Assembly (NCBI GenBank): GCA_033030425.1
Contig: JAUFSD010000024.1
Location: forward strand, 248,001-312,000
Origin: Verpa conica
Taxonomy: Eukaryota > Ascomycota > Pezizomycetes > Pezizales > Morchellaceae
DNA: 64,000 bases
Reading direction: 5' to 3'
The notes under the pieces are model-generated. The model was not told the DNA's origin. It did no database searches and was given only the letters and a program-made list of their open reading frames with translations. The position numbers were made by a program, and so were the translations under genes. Below, one piece after another: positions 24,844-35,627 of this stretch (its first letter is position 1; each line of letters opens with the position of its first letter).

Positions 24844-27782
24844 ATAGCACCTATGTGGTCGTCCCAAGACCCAGTTAGAGAGAAATCCCAAAGGTTCGGA
24901 AAGAATCTAGAACATGTTCTCGAGTATACACTACATACTAGGATACTACACGGGGGGGGAGGCCTGGGACGTCAGCACTAAAAAACCAGGTGAGTCTTCA
25001 AGAGTCATGCGTTGTTCTGTAACACTACCTTGCTGGATCGCGCACTAGCATCTCAATATTGATTGTATTAGTGGACTATATAAACTGCACTTATAGCCCA
25101 TAGGATACACGCATCTTGTTCACTCAGGTGCCTAGCTAGATGATACAAGCTAATACGTCATGTTTCTCACGGACTTTCGATTACTAGCGAAGGTTTTGAC
25201 GAGCTGTCCATTAGTCTTGATCGGTCACCAATTGAGAACAGGACTGACAGGTCGTGTGGGAGAAAATAAGGTTTACTGGGGAGGGCCCTTTGGTCAAGAA
25301 TTGCTCCTTTACGGGGGAAACGTGTCGACTTTGAAACGTGTTTGCCAAAAAAAAGGCGAATGATCTTTTTTACGGAGAGGATCGAAGATGAATACGTCAT
25401 GATATTTTACAAAAGAGACTTGGAAGCGAAGTTTGAGTTGATAAAACGCTAAGGACGCCCTCTTTGTTTGGGGAGAAAAAACGTCAAGCAAGGCTGGAAC
25501 TCTGCTTCGGTATATTTTTAAATTTTCCGATTGGGTGAGGGTATTAAGTACCTGAGTCTTCTCTATATCAGTCAGCCCTGTGGGGTTGAGCCGCGCGACT
25601 GGATTAGCAAATCACTAGGCGCGTCTACGCCTCCTCCCTACACAACCGGTCAGCAAGAAAAAAAAAAAAAAAAAGAGTGTTTAATGATTACTCATGTTAA
25701 CGTTTAATTATAAAATATCTCCCCATCTCAGCTACACGTTTTTTTAATTTTTTAATTTTTCCCGCTCCCCTCCACCATCCATTCTTCCCACACCCCATCT
25801 GAACTGTCAAAGCTGTCAGATCTACCGGAGGATTTTTCGGAAGCGAGGTTCCTGCAGGTACAAAGACCGGGTTCCGGCACATGCTTCTCGGAGGTTCGGC
25901 ACATAAGAGAGAGGGATGATGAGGCTCCAAATTAAGGTTGTTGCGAATCGGACTGTTACCTTCCCCCTGAATGGGGGGGAGACTTTCCCATGGCAGGTCG
26001 AATTCATGTGGGGTAGGAGAGTGGGAATGCCTTGGCTGGTTGGTTGATTAGTATACTGTCTGCCTTTCTGGCCTATTAATCTCCGGAGATCCATAACTAT
26101 AATATATACCATCTAAGCTAGAACCTCTTTTTTTGGCTAAATCCTCCCCTTAGCCTAGATTATACATTTAGTTTTCATAATCTAGAAAGGAGTACCATCC
26201 TGCTGTGAAATATATTGATCGAGTGATTTATTGTGAAATAATTATTTTAATTTATTGCGTTGTTGGAGGTTGATGAAGGGGGACGCGCGGCAACAAACCC
26301 AACCATGTGCCTCCGCCAGCATGCGGTTATTATATTTCCCACACTCTAGCATATCTTTTTACCCCACACTTTTTGCTAAACCTCGCTTGTACGTTCGTAC
26401 ATGCGCGTCCCTATAGGCTGTGTGTTATATATCTCAGTTCATGTCATCTCACTCGCTTCGATTACATAATTTGTAAGGATTATGGCTCAGTCAAACCTGC
26501 CCATACTCTAGCGGTCCTTTTGCAGACAGCAGCCAATAATACATTAGCTCTTGAACCGAGTAAAAAAGTTTCACGAATTAGAGTGTGAAATATTACCTAT
26601 TAGACATAGACTTCAGAGACAGTAGGACAAGGGGGGACTATTGAGTTTGTGGAAATGGTCTTGTGATAAGTCTGAAAGAGCCAAGGTTTATGTGTAATTT
26701 TAAAAAGATGAAAAACTAAGTCCCAGACCCAACACTCCTACCACAAACAACTCAATTATGTGAATCAAGTTCTAAGTTTCGACCTACCTGTTCTGAACCT
26801 CCCGGAGACTTTTCTACGCGGAGACTACATTAGGTGGCAATCGTTTAAACCGCAATATCTCACTTTCTGTGGAGGCGATTGCTTATCCATGAAGCACACT
26901 ACTCTCTTCTCATTGGTGCAAGCTCCACCCCATCCCATCCTCCATCGCCACTTCTAGCACCTAATGTCTCTTCACATTTTTTTTTATCTCTCGCCCCTAA
27001 TGTACATAGACCTACACTAATAACCCTACTGCATTCTCTCCGTGTTTCAAAAAAAAGTCGTACATTATTGCCTGCGGTCTGCCGCGTGGTCATGCAGGTA
27101 GAGAGAGCACAGCCCGGTTCATCAAAAGCACTTTTCAAACCATATGAATTACATGTAGGTACACAGCATAGCCCCCTTCCCCCCCCCAACTGTTTACTTC
27201 TGACGTATGGAAGGTAACATTGACTACGGGCACAAAATCATACACGTCGTTGGCGGCCTTGGACAACTGTTGTGGTTTGTCACTTTGCTAGAATACTTGG
27301 TGTATCTTGGGCCACGAAGGTATGTCTATCTAGCACTCAGGATATGTACGCACATGTGGCGGGAGCTGACTTGAGACTTGTGTAAGGGATTATAGGTGGA
27401 GATAGGTATAGTATAAGCTGAGTCGATGGTTATGAGATATCGAGAAGTGTATCGAGACATAAGTGTAAGTACTGAGTGCCAGCGAATGAAGTGCAAGAAG
27501 GAACATGATAAAGAGTGGGAGGGAATTCTGGGTAAGAGAGCTCGTAATAATCTTAGACATCTGTTTTATTGTAAACTACATGTAGAATGTGCATAAGTAT
27601 AATAGAATATCTTATCAATGCAAAGAAGAAGGCATTGTGTCATGATAATTTGTCTGTACAAGGACTAGCAACTCCTGCACTATGATATTATACAGCAAAA
27701 AAAAAAACCCTTTCTCTGACAACAAGGGCTTGAACAACAATGTGGCACCTGTAATGCATATTATAACTTCCAAATACCGTCC

Positions 27783-27972
27783 AAACTCGAGAAATTCGCT
27801 ATGCTGGCGCTACCGCCACTTCCAATCAAGCATATATATAGGAACTATCTGATCGTAAGGACTATTATCTCCAGCTAGCTGTAGTAGGTTTAGAGAGGGC
27901 CCAAAAGAGTTTAGAGGCCATTTTAATAGTATGTGGCAGCGGCGTCTGCATAGCGAATTTCTCGAGTTTTCT
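27783..27972. mobile_element. Short foldback/MITE-like element with about 38-base inverted repeats
   Basis: The left end AACTCGAGAAATTCGCTATG (about 27784) is repeated as its reverse complement at the right end (CATAGCGAATTTCTCGAGTT, about 27949-27968). The repeats extend inward with a few mismatches to about 38 bases (GCGCTACCGCCAC / GTGGCAGCGGCGT). The core is about 110 bases and non-coding. I do not see a clear target duplication, so class is unassigned. Confidence 0.65.
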
Positions 27973-29059
27973 ATTATCTATTTGACACTGAGTGGTCACT
28001 ACCTCATACAGATACCCTATCCTGCATACCTACACTAACTTCATGTATTTAGTTCCCCCCGCCCAGAAACTACCCCCACCTATCAACCCCCAACCGCCCA
28101 ACCAACACCCCCACTCAGTTTATCACAGCTTCTGGCAACAAAGACCGAGAAACATGGGGTTCGGGTTTAGGGTTTCTATTGGCCTTTCGGTCTTGTGGCA
28201 AAGATTCTAGCGGTTGTACTGGCTGTAAGCGCCCTCTGCTCACTGACCATCTTTCTTGCCAGAGACTGCAGCAACTCGAGTGATTTTCTATGACCTCATC
28301 GGAACTCGAACTTTGACTAGATACGCCCGGACGGTGAAAACTAAAACATACCTGGGTCGTGTATGAGCGATCCAGGGTTTCAAAACACCTCCTGGTGGTG
28401 CAATTCGTTAGCGCAGTTGTGCGGGCCACAAAGCTAGCACCGATCTCCCCTGAAACGATTCATATAAGCGCTTAGAGATCGTTGGAGACTTACCCTCGGG
28501 GATCCGCAGAGTGCATTGTGGAAATGGCGGGTTAGCTATCTCCACGACAGCTGCATAGTTGTTATTGGTGGTCTTCACCCGAGACCCTCGGTCTCGGCCC
28601 GTAGCTAAGCACCTGATCATAAGTCTCGTATTAATGACCGCGGCAACTCGTTGCAGATCACCTCGGGAGCCGATGTTATGCCGGGCAACAGATACCTTTA
28701 TAGCTAAGCCCGCGGTAAGATATTTGAATACAGAGTGTTTTTGATTTGATGGAACTTCCGAGAATCTTTATTCATCATGCCAAACACTCTACAACTCCAT
28801 ACATGTTTGAAATTACAGGCTCTATCCACCTAACCGCCCACTGCCTAGCCAGCCAGCCAGCTAAACCCTGATACCTAAAGTACAAAAGAAAGTCGAGTAT
28901 CTATGCTACCCTTAAGAAATGAAAAGAAAGTAACGAGAAAAGCGACTGGTGATGTCACTGATGTCTATTGTCTCAATTCCTACTTCTGGGGAACAATGCT
29001 CATCAGAAGCTAATAAATTCGTCAGTGCACTGTTCACGATAAGAATGTCAATGGGTCAC

Positions 29060-29973
29060 TCATACCTTCGCTTGCTTAGGCTCAATCATCAAAGCATTCG
29101 CTTCCACCATTATAACTGGTTCCTCACCCTCGTTTGGAAGTGTCTCGATGTGACCTTCAACCCATGCCTTTCTTCCCTCAACCTTCACAGTCCTCGCCCT
29201 AAGGACGAAAAAGTTCCCCGCAATGCTCGGTTTACGATAGTTGACAGTCAAGCTCGCTGTCATTGCAATCTTATTCGGCAATGCAGGGAAACAACATCTC
29301 GCTAGTCCTTCGTCTAGTAGTGTTGCTAATAATCCACCGTGAACGATCCCAGGATGCCCACAGAGATCCTCACCAAGATACATTATCGATACCATCGATT
29401 TCCCGCCTTCCTCGGACCATGAGAACGGTGGAACAACAATCTTTCTAGGTCCAGAGAGAACACCAGAGGTAAGGGATGAAGAGCGGTAGGACTCGTTGAC
29501 CTTAAGGCTCGGACGGGCTTCGGTGAATGAAGGATTGGCTCTAAGAGAGAGGGTTAAAGGGTGACTATTAATCTTATCTTCAATCTCTTGCTCTTGCTCG
29601 CTGACTGGAGTGAATGCTGTTCTGGTCTCCTCGTCGCTGAGGACAATATAGTCTTGAGTGGCCATTATGATTGGGACTGTTGCAAGGATTGAGATCAAGA
29701 TTCCTGAGAAGAACCAAGTGCGAGGACGGAAGTAAAACTGATTTTCGATCGTCTGTGAAGCCCTTTGGTCTGTGTGCGGGGATTCAGATCAGTGGGCTGT
29801 TTTCCGGAGTACGGGGTAGAGGTTGAGTTACAGAAGCTTTCTTTTGGGTGAACTGTCGAGAAAAATCTCTTGAGAAAGATGGAGGGCCGTTGGTATCGGG
29901 TGGATGATTCTAAGATGGCTTTTGAAGCTCTAAATGCTGGGACAGTCGTCCGCAGCCGGGTAGATATAAACAT
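29060..29973 (-). CDS. Mitochondrial hotdog-fold thioesterase-superfamily protein
   Basis: Two exons, 29973..29832 and 29769..29060, with a 62-base intron (donor GTAACT, acceptor CACAG), give 283 residues. The N-terminus is Arg/Ser-rich and suits a mitochondrial presequence. The splice restores FYFRPRTWFFSGI, leading into one hydrophobic segment (LISILATVPIIM). The C-terminal half has the PaaI/4HBT-type signature GIVHGGLLATLLDE followed by NYRKP strands and ALMIEPKQAK. This arrangement matches the fungal Fmp10/UPF0644-type proteins, presumed acyl-CoA thioesterases anchored in mitochondria; the substrate is unknown. The last codons form AAG-GTATGAG, a plausible donor, so the true C-terminus might use one more short exon. 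I give the simple stop. The upstream in-frame ATGs within the second exon are internal. Confidence 0.82.
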
Positions 29974-30105
29974 CTTCGAGAAGGAGCTAGCTAAGAGCTA
30001 AGCGGTTGAATTTGGGCAAGTACGAATGGCACTGACCACGAACAGATTGCCAACAGTAGTCCGTGTTAGTATCTACTTGTTGGCTCGGGGTTGATTTTGG
30101 CCGCG

Positions 30106-30451
30106 TTAGTAACTTTTGTTGAGAGTTCGGAGTACAGTCTCCGGGCCCCGAACTTCCTCCACGTACTTCTCTGTCAAGCCCTTGTGTCTCTCGGCAATCC
30201 TAATCTTTCTGTTGGCCCAGAGATGGTTCCTGCAACAGTGAGACTCACAGATAGATGAATGAGGCTTACAGATTGTACCTGATGAGTTGATCTGACCTGG
30301 TCGAGTTTTTTTGGTTGGCTCCACAGGGTTCCTGTTGGCCGAGGCCGTTGGGTCGTTGGGAAGGACATTCGAGATGCCTCGGCAGAAGACCCTTGGAATA
30401 AGGGACAACGTGGGGATGCATAGAGAGAAAGGTTAGCGTCCAGGCCCGCAT
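30106..30451 (-). CDS. Possible small protein of unknown function
   Basis: This is tentative. The 3' part reads as a natural basic protein (HLWANRKIRIAERHK, then EKYVEEVRGPETVLRTL, ending NKSY). An ATG at 30451 can be joined to it through a 49-base intron (30230-30278, donor GTACAA, acceptor TTGCAG), giving 98 residues. A second frame over the first exon (IPRVFCRGISNVL..., a mitochondrial-presequence-like string) also looks protein-like but has no start codon in reach, so the exon model is uncertain. It lies divergently close behind the thioesterase start. I do not recognise the family. Confidence 0.3.
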
Positions 30452-33400
30452 TCCCGAGGATTACTAGATCTAGGCAGTGGGTGCGCAAAAAGCGAAGAAG
30501 ACACGAGGATAGAATAAATGGAACCTATCACTGTTCACTGTCACTAGTCATTAACAAGAAAGGGGTTGCGCCCGGGTGTGCTTGCTCTCTTCCCAGCACT
30601 CTGGTACGCCCCTGGCTTCCCACTATCGAGAACTATACTACATGTATACAGGTTTTTGAAGAATATATTTAATTAATCTTTGGAACTTCGTACGACTACG
30701 AGTAGTTTCTGCTGTATGCGTATAGTTATACTAGGTTTGCCTCATCCCGCGCCCGTCTTGTTTACTCCTCAAAGGTTACCCGGTCTTCTGCCCCACTACC
30801 CCACTAGCACCCACCCCACGCTCACTCTATATGTGAGGTTACTGTACTTGTGACATTCTATTCTTGGGGGTACCTTTCACTACATTTAACCTTGCAATTA
30901 TTTCTAGCCTACTTATGGTCCTCATTTTCTATTTTTTGAGCTTCCGTTTCTACCTCGGCCGTTGGGCTAGAGACTCCTAAACATCCGGTGTATATAGCCT
31001 TTCTTCTGGGCAGACTCTGGGCTTAAAAGGTGAGTGCATATATCTTCGGGGTTATGTCCGGGTTTGGAGCAATGCAGAATATTCAATGATGAAGAACTGA
31101 GCAAACATAATCTTGTGGAGCGGGTAGTAGTTTGCCCTAAAAAAAAATCGGCTAGCGTATATCTCGGGAATTCGTTATATTTGCCCCGGCCCGTACTATG
31201 GATTCTATAGCTTGTTTCTGGTTATATCCTGGGGCCTAGGGTTCTACTTTAAGTCGGAAGATCTCTGCCATAGCTTAGGGACAAGAGTTGTGGGGAAGAT
31301 ATTCCCTAGAAAAAAATTTACGAGTTATATATTGAGCAGGCCCATATGCTTACAAGCTTCCCATTGATGGCGACTCACAAATAGGCGGAGATGCGATGGC
31401 ACAGCCCGTCCGGGAGGTGCTAGAATAATAATAATAAAAAAACTACCACATTCGGAATTGTAATAAACAGGTGCAGTACGCAACCCCACCCAGTCGTTAG
31501 CTACAGAGATGATCATGAACGATTTTAACTTGAGAACTAAGCCTTTTCGGGCAAAAATCATTAATGCATGTACCAGACATAAAACAGGAAGCGAGTTTGG
31601 CAAGGCCCCCCAATCGAAAGTGCAGCAAGTTTCTTCCTAGTTTATTGGTTCGGTAGCCCTACTACGCGTTGCGCGTAGTGTGCCTGATTAGGCAGTGCAT
31701 ATTACTCGTGCGCGTGCGCTTTTGTTGAAAGATCGCATGGCTCGATTGGTCCTTGGCAAGAGCGCAGAGATGACCTTCTACATTGATCGGTTCTATCAGG
31801 TAGGATGTGACTGCGGAAGCACATTGAATTTTGGGTATGTTGGGTTTTGATAATCTGACGGCGCCGAATGGGGGTCCGTATGGTTCTTAACGGTTAGCCG
31901 TATCAATTTTTATAGTTATCTTCTTTGTCTCTTGGCTTAGTTCTAGTCAGTTTTATATAACCTCATCCTTGAGTTAATTAATAGGCTAACTTGTTACTAT
32001 CATATCTACACACCCTCCACAAGGGTTTCTTTCAATCCGTAGTACGCATCACAAATCTTCATTTTTTCCCTCTTCCGTTTCAGCACCTGCAAAAATTTAT
32101 CCGGTTGATAGCCTCGGATATCTATGAATTCATGAATAAAATAGAGTGTTTTTTTATTATTATTGTTATTGGTTCCATTACGTACCTTGAGTCCCGTGGA
32201 CCCGATCGATCCGTAGGAAAAATCGATATATAACAATAATCAATGTACTAGGTGTTTGGGTGTAACACCAATGTCGAATCCCAACTATTTTCGCATCCAC
32301 ACATTTTTTTCATTCGGCCACAGGTGCAACGATACCTTACTCTACTATGAGAGGTCACATAGCTTGCCAATGACGGCCCAGCATGTAGAAGCGATAACTA
32401 GGGGAATGATTTAAGATTTTAGCCAGTTACAGTGAATCCCTCCTTGGCATAATGTAAGAGCTGTAAACGTGAATGAATATGAATACTGGTGCAAAACTTC
32501 CGAGCCTTGTGATACCGGGTCGGAGTATTGATAGCTACGATACACGTGTATCCTTAGAGTAAAATAATGTACTTCGCTCTTGTGGTACGAGCAAATACAA
32601 ACTCAAATGATCCCTCAAAAAAAAAAAACCGCAATTGGTTTTTTCCCCCTCAGTTCCGGGGCTTGGTTATTTTCTTGTTGACTATGTAACGCAAGGTTTA
32701 AAATACCCAACAAAAACCCCCACCTAATTATATTACCGGCCTAATAACTCCTAAGCGATCAAGGCTTGGTTTTACTAGTAATCAAAAAAAAAAAAACTCC
32801 GTTTTCATGTAGTTAACCTAGAGATATAGTATCCTGCGCTGACTCGTTATAGGGAGTCTTATCGCACCGCATGTATTCGCGGTATACGTCCCAACAAAAC
32901 TCGAAAAAACTCAAAACATTGGGAATTTCTTTAGCTTAGTTGTGATAAGAATATATTAACATGAGTTATTTTACTTATAGGGCCCGGTAAAATAAAGTTC
33001 GGCCCTATGGGATGTTTGATAGCTGAGATAAACAATTGGTACCTATCAATATTACGACTTGTATGCCTCTCAAATTTACTACTATACTTCTTTAGTACGC
33101 GGTATATTAGAGATGTGGCTAGAATATGAAATATCTAGTGTATGGTTTATATTAGGATCGACTATCTACGCTACCGTATAATTTATCATCGGCATATATA
33201 GAACTAGTGCCTCGACTTCTAGTTCCGGCCATTCTTATTCTGTCATAAAAGTAACTCGGTAGCATCGCTCTATTGGAGGGGTAACTTTACGCCGACTAGA
33301 CGTAGCCTTATTTCTTGTATAAAAATTATCATTAGTTAAAGTGCTATTCCTAGGGAATATTATAATTTCATTAAGCTTTATTCCACGAATCACTAACAAT

Positions 33401-33680
33401 AAGCCTATTTTAGGTACTTCAGCCTAAGGGAAGTTAACAGGAAACTATTCGCTAGTACTAAGACCTTGCAGTCTGCTCGATATTTAAGCCGAAATATACT
33501 CTTAATTGTCTCACAATGCACCGGCTGAAGAGAAACTAAAGAATTTAAAAAGGATAAAAACTCTAGCATGATATAGCACTATTATAACGTCAAGCCAAGC
33601 ATTATCATGTGAGTTGATCATATAGTCTTAATCATAAAAGATTACTCGGTTCTAGTTTACTCACTCTGAAATATACACTA

Positions 33681-33851
33681 CAGTACACTCGCCCTATAAA
33701 GGTTCGGGCTATAAGGATAATTGCCTTATAAGGGTACGGGGAAAAGTATAAAAGTAAACTTTCTGTGGACTTGATATTTTATATAAGAATAATCGCCCTA
33801 TAAGGAGATTGTGTAGAGCCCCAACCATATTCTTATAAGGCGAGTGTACTG
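33681..33851. mobile_element. 171-base pogo/Fot-type MITE
   Basis: Both ends carry CAGTACACTCGCC followed by CTATAA or TTATAA in inverted orientation, and the element is flanked by TA on both sides (33679-33680 and 33852-33853). TA target duplications and CAGT-type ends fit the Tc1/mariner superfamily (pogo/Fot). Internal CCTTATAAG/CCCTATAAGG subrepeats recur several times. There is no coding capacity. Confidence 0.78.
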
Positions 33852-34759
33852 TATAAGGTTTTGTATCGGCTTTCAAAAAGCGTTACTATAAAATAAAGTT
33901 CGTTAGCTTAATGTAGGGTACAGGTGAGATTTGTAGTTGTATCTTATGTACCAGTTACTATAATACCTTGAATGGTAGAGGGGCCTGGGTGGGTATCGGG
34001 GGGTCGGCGAGCAGGGTTGTACCAGGTAGTTCAAGCTAGAAAAGCGAGCCATGGAAATATATCTTGTATAATACGAAAGAACTAGGCTAGAGCTAAGCCA
34101 GTAGCGGGTAGAATTTGAAATCCATAGTAATATCTGGGTACGTTTGGGGAATTTTATAACTAGCTCTTTCGCAGGAGTGTTACTTTCACTAATACTATCA
34201 CTGTTCCGAGTGCAGTCAAGTCGTCAAGCATAACCTACACCCCCAAGAGAATCCTTTATATACCCGAGTTCGAAAAGCTCAAGGTCATAATCTTAGTACC
34301 AGCACACCTGGGCTATGGGAGAGTTCCCTACCCTAACAAGCAGCGGTGCAGACCTTCTTATACGCCCGGTGAGTGCTCACATGTCCTCCCTAGAATCCGG
34401 TAAACATGAACAGAAGGATTATAACATGTAGCGTAACCTAGAAAAACAGGCTAGATGCCTCAGGACGAAAATCTATGAAGATCACTCTGAGGAATCTAGT
34501 GTTTTTTTTTCGCTTTTACGGAAGATGGAACTTAAATTGAGGTTGAGAAGTGAAATTATAAATTTGAAGGTGCCGTCGGAGTTGGATATCATTAATAATT
34601 GAGATGGGGAGTTTTTTAGGTACGGGATTACTGGCTGAGGGAAAGTTTTTTTTTCGCTGTACTGTAAGAAGTCTCATATGTGACTAGCCATAGAGAGCCT
34701 AGATTGACGGAGAACACGCTCTAAAGTTAAGTCTAACCTATATAGTGTAGGACAGGTAG

Positions 34760-34799
34760 GGTTGACAGCGGTTGACAGCGGTTGACGGCGGTTGATGGC
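34760..34799. repeat. Four-copy 10-base tandem repeat
   Basis: Units GGTTGACAGC, GGTTGACAGC, GGTTGACGGC and GGTTGATGGC follow each other directly. The function is unknown; it may be a small minisatellite in relic DNA. Confidence 0.85.
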
Positions 34800-35209
34800 A
34801 TTCTATTACTACATCCTCACCTTTGAAGGTGGATCTCCTGGGTATAAAATGCCGTGACAAGCGGTATTCTACCTAAATAACATTAGCAATGACCAATATA
34901 TATACTAAATCTGATCCCGTAAATATATTAATCTTAGAGAATATTTTCGTGACCCTGGCAAGTTTCAGGGTCAGGGTTGTTTACACTTTCGGCGGTTGTT
35001 TTTCATCTCATCCAGAATATGCATATGCAGAAGATGCTAGGACCGAGTTTATACATGTAATTATAAGATACTAATTCGGCTTTTACTCCGGGTTTGAGGC
35101 TCAACTCTCGGAAACGTAGGCGATAAGATAGCAACACGGTACCTGAATCAGATAGTTAGATAAGATACAGGGAAATATTTTTGTTACAAATATTTTTCTT
35201 GCACGGTTA

Positions 35210-35356
35210 CCTCTAAGTGCAGTTGGTTCCATAGGTTTCACCCAAGCGTGCAGTCAGCTCCTGCGGGTTTCCCCTAAGTGCAGGTGATCTCGGCCATGTC
35301 CCCCAAGCGCAGTTGTTACCGGGCTGATGCCGTCTCGGAGCCCCTAAGTGCAGTTG
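35210..35356 (+). promoter_or_regulatory. Five-copy motif array upstream of P5C dehydrogenase
   Basis: The motif YCCYAAGYGCAGTTG recurs five times in the same orientation, with its AAG cores at about 35214, 35243, 35275, 35304 and 35345. Spacings are 29, 32, 29 and 41 bases, close to three and four helical turns. Copies 1, 3 and 5 have the TAAGTGCAG form; copies 2 and 4 have CAAGCG. The array lies 270-420 bases before the start codon. It is a candidate binding array for a pathway regulator of proline use; the factor is not known from the sequence. Confidence 0.5.
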
Positions 35357-35596
35357 CTCCCGAAGCTTGTCTCCGGCAAGCCACTAGTAGCCGACCACCC
35401 CGCGCTGCGATAAAAACCCCGCGAGCCCACAGGCCAATTGCTCACAATCACCGGTTCATCAGCTTTCCTTTCTCTGAAGTGCTTCTTGCGCGTGACAGAC
35501 AGACAGTGCCAATCTCTGACTTCTCCGCACCTGTAGATTGCGTAATTGCACTCGTGCCAGGTCCCCCTCATACCCTTAGTAACTTGTATACCTGCC

Positions 35597-35604
35597 TATA
35601 TAAG
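35597..35604 (+). promoter_or_regulatory. TATA-like element close to the P5C dehydrogenase start
   Basis: TATATAAG lies only about 24 bases upstream of the first ATG (35628). If it is a functional TATA box, transcripts would begin at or just beyond that ATG, favouring the second in-frame ATG at 35760. It may equally be a chance match. Confidence 0.3.
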
Positions 35605-35627
35605 CCCCACCACAACCACACGACACT

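Larger units (their letters stand above)
22346..29059. other. Long gene-poor block with decayed transposon sequence
   Basis: The first 700 bases are the promoter/leader side of the Ca2+-ATPase. The rest lacks a supportable gene. It includes a probable Copia protease relic (24720-24843), a foldback element (27783-27972) and an AT-rich decayed open frame near 23640-23880 that is not recognised. The short open frames seen on both strands have no domains and no splice-joined continuation. Confidence 0.45.
29974..35627. other. Mostly non-coding 5.6 kb block before the P5C dehydrogenase gene
   Basis: Apart from the tentative small gene at 30106-30451, I see no protein gene. From 30.7 to 35.1 kb the DNA is AT-rich with frequent stops in all frames, consistent with decayed repeats. 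Contents: a pogo/Fot-type MITE (33681-33851), a 10-base tandem repeat (34760-34799) and the promoter motif array (35210-35356). Confidence 0.45.

Noticed and set aside
26879..27217. 112-codon plus-strand open frame
   Set aside because: Low-complexity Ser/Pro/Leu composition, no start context, domain or intron evidence.
28388..28430. tRNA-like string GGTGGTGCAATTCGTTAGCGC
   Set aside because: It resembles a D-arm, but no matching acceptor stem, anticodon arm or GGTTCGA T-loop follows at the required distance.
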